From Xanthomonas sp. (GTDB lineage Bacteria; Pseudomonadota; Gammaproteobacteria; Xanthomonadales; Xanthomonadaceae), in contig NZ_JAFIWC010000002.1 in assembly GCF_017163755.1 (NCBI RefSeq), forward strand, positions 62,001-126,000: DNA of 64,000 nucleotides, written 5' to 3'. How positions within the stretch are numbered: the first letter of the stretch is position 1; each line of letters starts with the position of its first letter. Both the position numbers and the translations under genes were made by a program. The notes below the pieces were generated by a model, which made no database searches, was not told where the DNA came from, and saw only the letters and a program-made list of their open reading frames with translations. Positions 34,914 to 45,003 of this stretch are shown here, piece by piece.

Positions 34914-35357
34914 CTACTGCGGGGCGATATCATCCAGATCCACATCCCTCCCCCTCACGCCGGATATGGGAAAGCTACCGTCTTCGGATATGTAGTCACT
35001 CTTCCTTCCGTTGCAAGACCTGCATATCCACCAGAGGTTCTCCGGATCGTTGTAGAGCGCTCGAACATAGGAGAGCTTGATCGTGCCATTGATCATATGA
35101 GGACCGGCCAACGCAGCCACATACTGCCGCCAGGGGCCCATATGGTCCAACTCGAATGCCGCAGACGCGCGCCCGCACCTGGGACAAATCGACCCCGGCC
35201 CCGGTTTGGCCGGAACCCCCATCGAGGTCAGTATCTTCTTCGACAGCCAACTGACCTTCTTCCTCTCCAGATCCTTCAGTCGCACCCTCGAGGAGCGAAA
35301 CCGAGCACCTAACCTGCGAGCGCGGTGCTTGATCTTTTTCGCATGCGTCCTTCCCAT
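34914..35357 (-). CDS. HNH-family nuclease candidate
   Basis: A 147-residue protein with a Lys/Arg-rich N-terminus (MGRTHAKKIKHRARRLGARFR) and a C-terminal HNH-like zinc fold: C58-P-R-C61, then ELDHMGPW with Asp71-His72, DPENLWW with Asn107, and C112-R-S-C115-N-G-R-K. This is the CxxC / DH / N / CxxCNxxK pattern of HNH endonucleases. The Met at 35357 is preceded by GGGAGAGGTGGG. GC is below that of the T6SS core genes. The island position suggests a DNase effector or a leftover of one, but the N-terminus shows no T6SS-export marker that I know. An ordinary HNH protein from a mobile element is the alternative. Confidence 0.7.
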   Translation of the reverse strand: MGRTHAKKIKHRARRLGARFRSSRVRLKDLERKKVSWLSKKILTSMGVPAKPGPGSICPRCGRASAAFELDHMGPWRQYVAALAGPHMINGTIKLSYVRALYNDPENLWWICRSCNGRKSDYISEDGSFPISGVRGRDVDLDDIAPQ

Positions 35358-35530
35358 ATCCCACCTCTCCCGAATGATGTAGATACCTTCCACTACCGAT
35401 GAATGCCACGTGCTTCTCGCGCGAGTGGCGGTCGACGATCCGGAACCGGTCCGCGAGCAGCGAGGCATCCGGTCGATCGGCCACGGCTCATATCGGCGCC
35501 GATAGCTTCCGGTCTGAGCGCTGGCGTGTC

Positions 35531-36361
35531 CTACCCCTTCTTTATCCAGTCCAATGACACACCCGATGGGAGCCGGTACGATCCGTTAGCACCCGTTGCG
35601 GATGTCTTGATGGTTCCCATGCTCTTGAGAATATCCAGGATGTCATCATTGACTATCTCGTCGTCCGTACCGTAAGCATTCACTCTGCAGCCGAGTACCG
35701 ACGACAGCTGTTCCGCCACCACATGCGTAAGGTGCCGATAGCTTGATTCGCTCATGTTTCCCGTGCTGCATCCGGCGAATATCACATGAAATGTGTCATC
35801 CAACCGAGAGGGAGTGAAGCACTCGCGATGGGCCTTGAACATGTCTTGCCAGGTTTGGGTGTTTTGTACGTTGATCATGCGTCGGTCCATCTGCAAGCCG
35901 GCGAGAGCGGCCTGATGCTCTGGCTGCTTCAGCTGCTCCATTTTTCCAAGCGGCGTACACCCCATCCCAACGGTCATCACCCCGGTGTTTCCATGCCCGG
36001 CGAATACCAATGTATCGAAAGTCATGCCGCCACTTTTACATTCGATCGCAATCCGCTTGAGAAGGCTATTCAATGATCCGGCTACGCCGTAGCGGCACTT
36101 GTCCTTGTTCTGTTCGGCGAACATCTTCACGCAAAAGATAAAGTCTCCAACCGAATCGTCCTTCTCCGGATCGAAGTCCACAGCCTCGGCCAGCGCTCGT
36201 CTGGCCTGGTATATCGCGTCCTTGCCGCTTTTCCGCGCCGGAGCCCCGCCTTTCTTATTTTTCTTCTTGTTGTTCTTATTTTTATTTTTGTCGCCACTGC
36301 GCGTATTGCTTTGCTTGTACCCATAGGCGCTTGCCATATTCTCGATCGCAAGGAACATCAT
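35531..36361 (-). CDS. Caspase-like (clan CD) cysteine-peptidase candidate
   Basis: A 276-residue protein I cannot assign to a named family. Two motifs stand out: LVFAGHGNTGVM (His123) and FHVIFAGCSTGN (Cys198), each after a hydrophobic beta-strand. This is the His-Gly / Cys dyad layout of CHAT, C80 and DUF4347-type caspase-fold domains. The N-terminus has an Asn/Lys tract (residues 24-37, KNKNKNNKKKNKKG). The start at 36361 is preceded by ATAGGAGTTCC. It overlaps the upstream deaminase-fold frame by 80 nt. The A/T-rich stretch near 36250-36300 contrasts with its neighbours and suggests transfer. It could be an effector, or a protein with a non-proteolytic caspase-like fold. Activity is not established. 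Confidence 0.55.
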   Translation of the reverse strand: MMFLAIENMASAYGYKQSNTRSGDKNKNKNNKKKNKKGGAPARKSGKDAIYQARRALAEAVDFDPEKDDSVGDFIFCVKMFAEQNKDKCRYGVAGSLNSLLKRIAIECKSGGMTFDTLVFAGHGNTGVMTVGMGCTPLGKMEQLKQPEHQAALAGLQMDRRMINVQNTQTWQDMFKAHRECFTPSRLDDTFHVIFAGCSTGNMSESSYRHLTHVVAEQLSSVLGCRVNAYGTDDEIVNDDILDILKSMGTIKTSATGANGSYRLPSGVSLDWIKKG

Positions 36362-37304
36362 GACGCGGAACTCCTATCGTATTCGGCAGATTGATCAATG
36401 CTCCCCAAACCCTGTGGGCGGAAATTGCGATTCCGGATCGGCGATCGGCAGAGCGGGGAGTGTTCGTTCGTCCGGAGCAGCGGACGCAATCCCATTGCGC
36501 GCGACTGCGTTCGGCCAGCGATCTCCAGCCGTAGGCGGACTCAGACACCGATCGGCGATACGGAGGACCCCCTCCGCCTCCGACCCCGGCATCGTCGTCC
36601 GGGTCACCTTTCTTCCGCCAATGATCGACGGCGGGCTTGCAGGTGCTGGGCAACAGGCGCCAGGGATCGAGCCAGTGGGTGCTCGGCTCGCTGGTCACCC
36701 ATCCTTCCGAGAATCCGATGCCCAGGTAGGCCAGCACCGCCCGGCATAACGGGCAGATCGGCTTGCTGACACCGATGCGCTTTATTTCCAGAGCTGGGTT
36801 CTTCTCACGCAACAGGTAGTGCAGCACTACGTACATCTCCGCGTGCAAATGGGCCCCGCCCGCCGGCTTGAACACGAGGCCATGGCCGGCGTAATGACGC
36901 AACGCGTATTGCTCCATCACCGACATGAAGCGCTGGGGAAACACCACGTGACGGCCATTGCGCTTTTCCACCACCGCGGTGACGCATTGGTCGCCGCGTC
37001 CCTGCCAGTTGTAGGCGTTGTGAATGTTGTAGGCCACGTCGTCCAGCTCCGAGCGCCGGGCGTTGGCCGTGGGAGCCATGCCCAGCAACGCTTCGCGTGC
37101 GCTCCGCACGACTTCCCGGCGCAACTCCGCATCACGTTCGCGCTGCGCGGCCTCGCGATTGCGCTGCTGCGCACGCAGCGCCTCCGCCTCCTCCGGAGTC
37201 ACGCGGCGCCTAGCTGATCGCTGCAGCGCCAACTTCACGCAGTCACGCGAGTGACCGATGCCATCGAGGGTTAGATTCTGGCCGCAATCCGAGCACCTTG
37301 CCAC
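36282..37304 (-). CDS. Deaminase-fold protein, candidate T6SS toxin
   Basis: A 340-residue protein starting at a GTG with a textbook AAGGAGGTGA just upstream and 36 nt after clpV. The N-terminus has a small zinc-finger-like C4-x2-C7 ... H18-x3-C22 cluster, then a charged helix (30-70). The core has AHLHAEMYVV (His154, Glu156) and GVSKPICPLCRAVLAYLGI (Cys184, Cys187), the HxE ... CxxC zinc and catalytic layout of the cytidine-deaminase superfamily, which includes many bacterial toxins. Residues after about 230 are Gly/Asp/Arg-rich and overlap the next gene by 80 nt, so the original C-terminus may have been lost by a frameshift. Target (nucleotide, DNA, RNA or peptide) unknown. Confidence 0.7.
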   Translation of the reverse strand: MARCSDCGQNLTLDGIGHSRDCVKLALQRSARRRVTPEEAEALRAQQRNREAAQRERDAELRREVVRSAREALLGMAPTANARRSELDDVAYNIHNAYNWQGRGDQCVTAVVEKRNGRHVVFPQRFMSVMEQYALRHYAGHGLVFKPAGGAHLHAEMYVVLHYLLREKNPALEIKRIGVSKPICPLCRAVLAYLGIGFSEGWVTSEPSTHWLDPWRLLPSTCKPAVDHWRKKGDPDDDAGVGGGGGPPYRRSVSESAYGWRSLAERSRAQWDCVRCSGRTNTPRSADRRSGIAISAHRVWGALINLPNTIGVPRHDVPCDREYGKRLWVQAKQYAQWRQK

Positions 37305-37340
37305 GGGTCACCTCCTTGGAATAGGGCACATCGAGCGGCA

Positions 37341-40097
<2,757 letters not shown>

Positions 40098-40145
40098 GGC
40101 GGTGATTCCTCGTGCGGATGCGGTGGAGAGGTGGAAGGAAAGCGC

Positions 40146-41180
40146 TCAGCCGGACGGCCGCAGCACCACGTCGTCGGCGTCGGCGATGTCCCAGCTGCGC
40201 TGGCCGAGCCACGTGTCCAGGCCCAGGCGTCCGCCGCGCGCCAGCGTGGTCGCCGGCACCTCGTCGGACTTGAGCAGCAGTTGCAGGTCCCAGCCGTGCT
40301 CGTCGCCGATGTAGCTGCGCACCGCCGCGGCCAGCTGGCGCAGCGCCTCCCCGCCGGGCAGGAAGCGTTGGAACGCGCTGCGCGGCAGCGGCCCCAGGCG
40401 CAGCCGGAAGCGCTGCTGCGCGCCGCGCGCGTGCGCGCCGAGCACGCTGCTGCGGCCGAGCCCGGCGACCTGCGGCGAAGCGCCCAGGCGCAGGTGCGCA
40501 TCGTCGGGCAGGCGCATCCATTCGGCGACGAACTCGATCACCTGCACCGGCACCCCGAACAGCTGCTCGACCAGCCCGCGCAGGCCCTCGGCGTTGCGCG
40601 CCACCGGCAGCAGGCGGCCGGCGAAATGGCGCCGCGCATCGTCGGGCAGCGCATCGCGTTCGCGCAGGTGCGGCGAGGCCATGCCGATCAGCGCGTCCAG
40701 GTAGCCGCGGAAGCGGTCCTGCTGCGGGCGGTCGGCGTGCACGGTCGGCTGCGCGTCGGCCCAGGCGCGGTAGAACAGGCTCAGCATGCGGTGGTGGAAG
40801 ATGTCGGCGAACGCGGCCAGGGTCGGGTCCTTGGCGTTGCTGCGGCGCTCGATCGCGTATTCGCTCAGGTGCAGCGGCAGCGGCGCGTTGGGCCCGAACA
40901 GGCCCAGGAACAGCCCGTACAGGCGCGCCGGCGCGTCGCCGGCGGCCGGCTCGTAGCGGTCGATCGAACGCGGCGCGAACGCCAGCGACGGCGTGTGCCG
41001 CAGCCGCACCGGGTCGTCGGCCGGCCGGGTCGAATGGCCGAGCCGCGGCTGCTGCGGGTGCGCGCGCTCGAGCGCGCGCAGCGCGGCGAAGAACTCGAAG
41101 TCCTGCGGCCGCTCGCGCAACGCCCGCTGCAGCGCCGCGGCGCTCACAGGACCTGCCGCGTGCCGGGCCGGGCGGGCCAT
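40146..41180 (-). CDS. tssG: Type VI secretion baseplate protein TssG
   Basis: A 344-residue TssG, part of the TssE-F-G wedge. The N-terminal region has FEFFAALRALERAHPQQPRLGHSTRPADDPVRLRHTPSLAFAP, which is typical, and the C-terminus has LLLKSDEVPATTLARGGRLGLDTWLG, also characteristic. The Met at 41180 gives a 37-nt overlap with tssF, which is common for this pair. Confidence 0.95.
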   Translation of the reverse strand: MARPARHAAGPVSAAALQRALRERPQDFEFFAALRALERAHPQQPRLGHSTRPADDPVRLRHTPSLAFAPRSIDRYEPAAGDAPARLYGLFLGLFGPNAPLPLHLSEYAIERRSNAKDPTLAAFADIFHHRMLSLFYRAWADAQPTVHADRPQQDRFRGYLDALIGMASPHLRERDALPDDARRHFAGRLLPVARNAEGLRGLVEQLFGVPVQVIEFVAEWMRLPDDAHLRLGASPQVAGLGRSSVLGAHARGAQQRFRLRLGPLPRSAFQRFLPGGEALRQLAAAVRSYIGDEHGWDLQLLLKSDEVPATTLARGGRLGLDTWLGQRSWDIADADDVVLRPSG

Positions 41181-43027
41181 CGCGCGACCTCGTTGCGTTC
41201 GGTGGTGCGCAGCACGGTCTCGGCGAACGAGTTCACCGACACGTAGCGCGCGAAGAAGTGCTGCATCACCGCGCCCAGCAGGAACGCGCCGGTGCCTTCG
41301 AAGGCGCTGTCCTCGCAGGTCAGGGTGATCTCCAGGCCGCGGCCGAAGGTGATCGGGCCCGGTGCGGGAATGCGCCGCACGATCGGCCGCGCGCTCACCG
41401 CCTTGAGTCCCTCGATCTGGCGCAGCGCGGCGGCGTCGAACGGGTCGCAGTACAGGGTCAGCATCTCGCGCAGCGCGGCGGCGCCGTCCTGGCCGTCCTC
41501 GAACAGCGACAGGTAGTTCAGCTGCAGGTGGCTGAGCAGGCGCCAGGCGGTCTCGCCGCCGGCCAGCGCCGGGCGCGGCTTGGTCGGCCCGGCCACGCAG
41601 CGCACGCTGCGCACCGGCGCGCCGCCGTCCAGGGTGAAGTCGGTCACGCCCTTGCCGACCGGCATGTGCAGCGGCAGGTCGCGGTTGCTGCACAGCAGCT
41701 GCAACCCGAGCTGGCGCAGCGAAGTGGCGTAGGCGCCGTCGCCGGCATCGACCAGGCTGACGAACACCTCGCTGCCGACGTAGCTGGAGCGCGCGCCCTG
41801 CCGGCGCTGCCGCGCCGACAGCAGCCGCGGCTCCCGGCGCAGCGTGTAGAACGCGCCGTGCCGCGCGTGCCAGGTGCGCGCGTCGCCGCCGTAGAACGGC
41901 AGGAAGCGCTGCTCCGGTTCCTGGCGGTCGCCGAAGCCCTCGACCTCGCCCAGGCTGTGGATCTCGAAGTCCATCGGCCGGGTGCGGTCGGCGAGCACGT
42001 GGTATTCGGTCTTGCCCGGCGCCAGGTGCACGCGGTCGGCACGGCGCGGGAACAGGTTGATCGCCGGCGTGCAGAACAGGCGGAAATTGTCCGCGCTCAC
42101 CGCCTGCGCCAGGCTCGGCACGCTGCGCTCCAGCAGCACCACGACCTCGAACGCGGTGCCGTGCAGCCGGCGCAGTGCCGCGCGCAGCCCGCACAGTTCG
42201 GCGAACAGGAAGCGCTCGGGGCAGGCGAAGTACTCCTGCAGCAGCCGGTAGCCGCTGAACGCGCGGCCGTCGTAGGGGATCAGCGCCTCGTCGTCGGCGA
42301 AGCCGCGCGCGCGGATCGCCTCGCGCCCGCGTGGCAGTTCCAGCCCCGCGCCCGACGCGTCCTGGCCGCGCACCAGGAACCCGGCGGCGTTGCCGAGCAG
42401 CTGTTCGTACAGGCGCTTGGGCAGTTCGTCGCCGCCAGCGATGAACAGCGGCAGCGCGTCCAGCGCCAGCATGCCAGCCTGCACCCCGCCGAGGGTTTCG
42501 AAACGCAGCCGCAGCGCCGCGCGCACCGGCCTGCCGGCCGGCAGGCCCACCCCGGCCGCGGCGATCGCCGCCGGCGTGTCCAGGTACTTGGCCTCGCGCA
42601 GCGCCAGCGGCCACAGCGTCACCGCGTGCGCGGTGCGGTATTCGCAGGCGGTGCGTTCGCCGCCGGCGACCAGGCTGCGCAGCGCGGTATGCCGCGGCAC
42701 CAGGTGCCCGGCGGCCAGCGCGCTTTCGTTCGGGTCCGGCTGCAACTGCACCACCGCCATCGACGGCAGCGGCGCCAGGTAGTGCGGGTAGACCATTTCC
42801 AGCAGGTGCTGGGTGAACACCGGGTACTGCGCATCGAGCTTGAGCTGCACGCGCGCGGCCATGAACGCGAAGCCTTCCAGCAGCCGCTCCACGTACGGGT
42901 CGGCGCACTCGAAGCCTTCCAGGCCCAGGCGCCCGGCGATCTTGGGAAACTCGCGCGCGAACTCGCCGCCCATCTCGCGCACGTGTTGCAGTTCGCGGTT
43001 GTAGTAGCCGAGCAGGCGCGGGTCCAT
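41144..43027 (-). CDS. tssF: Type VI secretion baseplate protein TssF
   Basis: A 627-residue TssF. The N-terminus MDPRLLGYYNRELQHVREMGGEFAREFPKIAGRLGLEG and DPYVERLLEGFAFMAARVQLKLDAQYPVFTQHLLEMVYPHYLAPLPSM are near-consensus for the family. The C-terminal part includes GFGDRQEPEQRFLPFYGGDART. It binds TssG in a 2:1 wedge. It lies 2 nt after tssE and overlaps tssG. Confidence 0.97.
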   Translation of the reverse strand: MDPRLLGYYNRELQHVREMGGEFAREFPKIAGRLGLEGFECADPYVERLLEGFAFMAARVQLKLDAQYPVFTQHLLEMVYPHYLAPLPSMAVVQLQPDPNESALAAGHLVPRHTALRSLVAGGERTACEYRTAHAVTLWPLALREAKYLDTPAAIAAAGVGLPAGRPVRAALRLRFETLGGVQAGMLALDALPLFIAGGDELPKRLYEQLLGNAAGFLVRGQDASGAGLELPRGREAIRARGFADDEALIPYDGRAFSGYRLLQEYFACPERFLFAELCGLRAALRRLHGTAFEVVVLLERSVPSLAQAVSADNFRLFCTPAINLFPRRADRVHLAPGKTEYHVLADRTRPMDFEIHSLGEVEGFGDRQEPEQRFLPFYGGDARTWHARHGAFYTLRREPRLLSARQRRQGARSSYVGSEVFVSLVDAGDGAYATSLRQLGLQLLCSNRDLPLHMPVGKGVTDFTLDGGAPVRSVRCVAGPTKPRPALAGGETAWRLLSHLQLNYLSLFEDGQDGAAALREMLTLYCDPFDAAALRQIEGLKAVSARPIVRRIPAPGPITFGRGLEITLTCEDSAFEGTGAFLLGAVMQHFFARYVSVNSFAETVLRTTERNEVARWPARPGTRQVL

Positions 43028-43029
43028 GG

Positions 43030-43533
43030 TCAGGCGTACCCCTCGGTCACGTCGAGACGGCCGGTCTCCAGGTCCAGTTCGGTCTTCAGGTACAGGTTCA
43101 GCGGCAACGGCTGCGCCCACATCTCCGATTCGATGAAGAACACCAGCGAGCGGCGGTCCATGCGCCGCGCGTCGGCCTGCACGGTCACCCGCAGGGTGTC
43201 GGCGATGAGCCGCGGCTCGAAGGCCACGATCGCCTCGCGGATGCGCTGCTGCAGCGCCGCCGCGTCGATGCCGGACATCGCCACGCCGGCCAGGTCGGGG
43301 ATGCCGAAGTTCAGCACCGAGCGGCGCACCTCCGGGTACGCGTCGAGCGGCTGGTCGGTAGCCAGGTTCACGCAGTTCAGCAGCCACGACAGGTCGCGCA
43401 TCACGCACTCGCGCAGGCGCGCGGCGGAGATCACCCGCTGCTCGCGGCTCTCCTCGCGGCGCAGCGGCTCCTCGTCGGTGAGCCGGTCCAGCAGCGACGG
43501 CTGCAGCCGTTCCTGGGTGGTGAGTTCGGCCAT
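43030..43533 (-). CDS. tssE: Type VI secretion baseplate protein TssE
   Basis: A 167-residue gp25-like baseplate wedge protein. LQPSLLDRLTDEEP at the N-terminus, RECVMRDLSWLLNC and YPEVRRSVLNFGIPDLAGV are family features. The central EPRLIADTLRVTV stretch is the gp25/lysozyme-like fold. It lies between tagJ (12 nt upstream) and tssF (2 nt downstream). Confidence 0.95.
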   Translation of the reverse strand: MAELTTQERLQPSLLDRLTDEEPLRREESREQRVISAARLRECVMRDLSWLLNCVNLATDQPLDAYPEVRRSVLNFGIPDLAGVAMSGIDAAALQQRIREAIVAFEPRLIADTLRVTVQADARRMDRRSLVFFIESEMWAQPLPLNLYLKTELDLETGRLDVTEGYA

Positions 43534-43545
43534 CGCACGCGCCGC

Positions 43546-44337
43546 TCAGGTCGGATCGAACAGGATCTGGCGCACGTCCAGCAGCGGATAGTCGCCGCCG
43601 TCGGTGGCCCACATGCGCTGGCCCAGGCCGGTGTCGCCGTCGGCGCCGCTCCAGTCGGTGCGCCGTGCCAGCAGCAGCTGGCCGTCGTCGCTCAGTTCGG
43701 TGCCGGGATAGCGCACCGGCACGAAGCCCAGCGCCTCGCCGCCGTTGCGCCAGGTCACCGCCACCGGCGCCCATACCGTGTCGCGCAGGTCGGCCGGCGC
43801 CTCGAAGCGCAGCGCCTGCACGTGGGCGAACGGGACCCAGGCATAGCCGCCGTTGACCACCAGCTCCAGGCACGGGCCGAAGCGCGGATCGGCATCGGCG
43901 ATCCAGTCGAAGCGATCGTCGTCGAGCGTGCCGGCCGCCGCCGGGGCCTGCGCGAACGCTTCGGCGCGCAACGCGGCGGCCTGCGCATGGGCGCCGCCGG
44001 CCGACAGCTTCAGCGCCTGCAGCAGGTGCGCCAGCCAGGGGTCCGGTTCGCCGAGCACGGTCGGCAGCGCCCGCCCGGCGAAGACCGCGGCGCGTTGCCG
44101 CTCGGCCTGCACGGTGATGGCGTAGGTGCCGGCCAGCGCGGCGTTGCCGGCGTCCAGCTCGCGGCACGCGTCCAGCTGCGCGCGCGCGCGCTCCCACTGC
44201 CCCAGCACCGCCAGCAGCTGGAACAGGAACACGCGCTGGCGCGCGTCGGCCGGATGCTGGCGCACGCGCTGGGTCAGCAGCTTCAACGCCTCGTCGGGAC
44301 GACCGTGGCGCAGCAGCAGTTCGGGAGTGGTGTCCAT
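43546..44337 (-). CDS. tagJ: ImpE/TagJ accessory protein
   Basis: A 263-residue ImpE-family protein. The N-terminal half is TPR-like (LLRHGRPDEALKLLTQRVRQHPADARQRVFLFQLLAVLGQWERARAQLDACRELD). The C-terminal half has FDWIADADPRFGPCLELVVNGGYAWVPFAHV and RRTDWSG, typical of ImpE. In Pseudomonas TagJ binds TssB and ClpV and modulates sheath recycling. Presence of TagJ places this locus among the TagJ-containing T6SS clades. It is encoded between hcp and tssE. Confidence 0.93.
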   Translation of the reverse strand: MDTTPELLLRHGRPDEALKLLTQRVRQHPADARQRVFLFQLLAVLGQWERARAQLDACRELDAGNAALAGTYAITVQAERQRAAVFAGRALPTVLGEPDPWLAHLLQALKLSAGGAHAQAAALRAEAFAQAPAAAGTLDDDRFDWIADADPRFGPCLELVVNGGYAWVPFAHVQALRFEAPADLRDTVWAPVAVTWRNGGEALGFVPVRYPGTELSDDGQLLLARRTDWSGADGDTGLGQRMWATDGGDYPLLDVRQILFDPT

Positions 44338-44411
44338 GGTCTGCCCGCACGAAGAAGGGATCGCGGCGCCGCCGTCGCGGCGGTGCCGATCGCGTGGCCG
44401 GGTGGCGGCCG

Positions 44412-44915
44412 TCAGGCCTTGGCGACGCCCTGGATGTCGTAGGTGAATTCCTTCGCCCCGCCCTGCGCCGTGCCCTTGTCGTCCTGCGGCTGGAAGCTGT
44501 ACTTGAACTTGCCGAAGTGCAGGGTCACGTTCTCGGTGAGCCGGTCTTCGCCGCCCGAGCCGCCGGTGGACAGCGAGGTGACCAGCACGCCTTCGCTCAG
44601 TTCCAGGGTCAGGAAGTCGGTCTGCTCGCCGGTGGCGTTGGTGACGTACAGCCACGCGTTCTCCACCCGCGCGCCGGTGCACACCGCATCCAGCAGCGCA
44701 TTGGAACAGCCATCGACGTACTTGGTGATGGAGATGTCCTGGATGTGCGCCTTGCCGCCGCTGGCCGAACCGCCGCCGGTGTGCAGATCGCCGGAATTGC
44801 TCGCGCCCCACGACCAGGCCAGGATCGGCACCTCGCCCTTGTGCTTCTTGTGGTTGGACGCGCCTTCGATCTTGACCTTGCCGCTGCCGAACTTGATGTG
44901 CATGTCGAACGCCAT
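44412..44915 (-). CDS. hcp: Hcp tube protein (TssD)
   Basis: A 167-residue Hcp that stacks as hexameric rings to form the inner tube. It starts MAFDMHIKFGSGKVKIEGASNHKKHKGEVPILAWSWG, with the SHKKHKG-type and DISITKYVDGCSNALLDAVCTG motifs of the family. It ends KEFTYDIQGVAKA. The start at 44915 is preceded by ACAGGAGCAG. Stand-alone, with no C-terminal toxin extension. Located 88 bp after tssC. A GC-rich hairpin in that gap may alter expression relative to tssBC. Confidence 0.96.
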   Translation of the reverse strand: MAFDMHIKFGSGKVKIEGASNHKKHKGEVPILAWSWGASNSGDLHTGGGSASGGKAHIQDISITKYVDGCSNALLDAVCTGARVENAWLYVTNATGEQTDFLTLELSEGVLVTSLSTGGSGGEDRLTENVTLHFGKFKYSFQPQDDKGTAQGGAKEFTYDIQGVAKA

Positions 44916-45003
44916 GGAACTGCTCCTGTAATGGAAAACGCAACAACGATGGGTCGGCGCGCGGCGCGTCGCCGCGCCGGCGCCGTGGCGCGGACGCGCC
45001 GGG

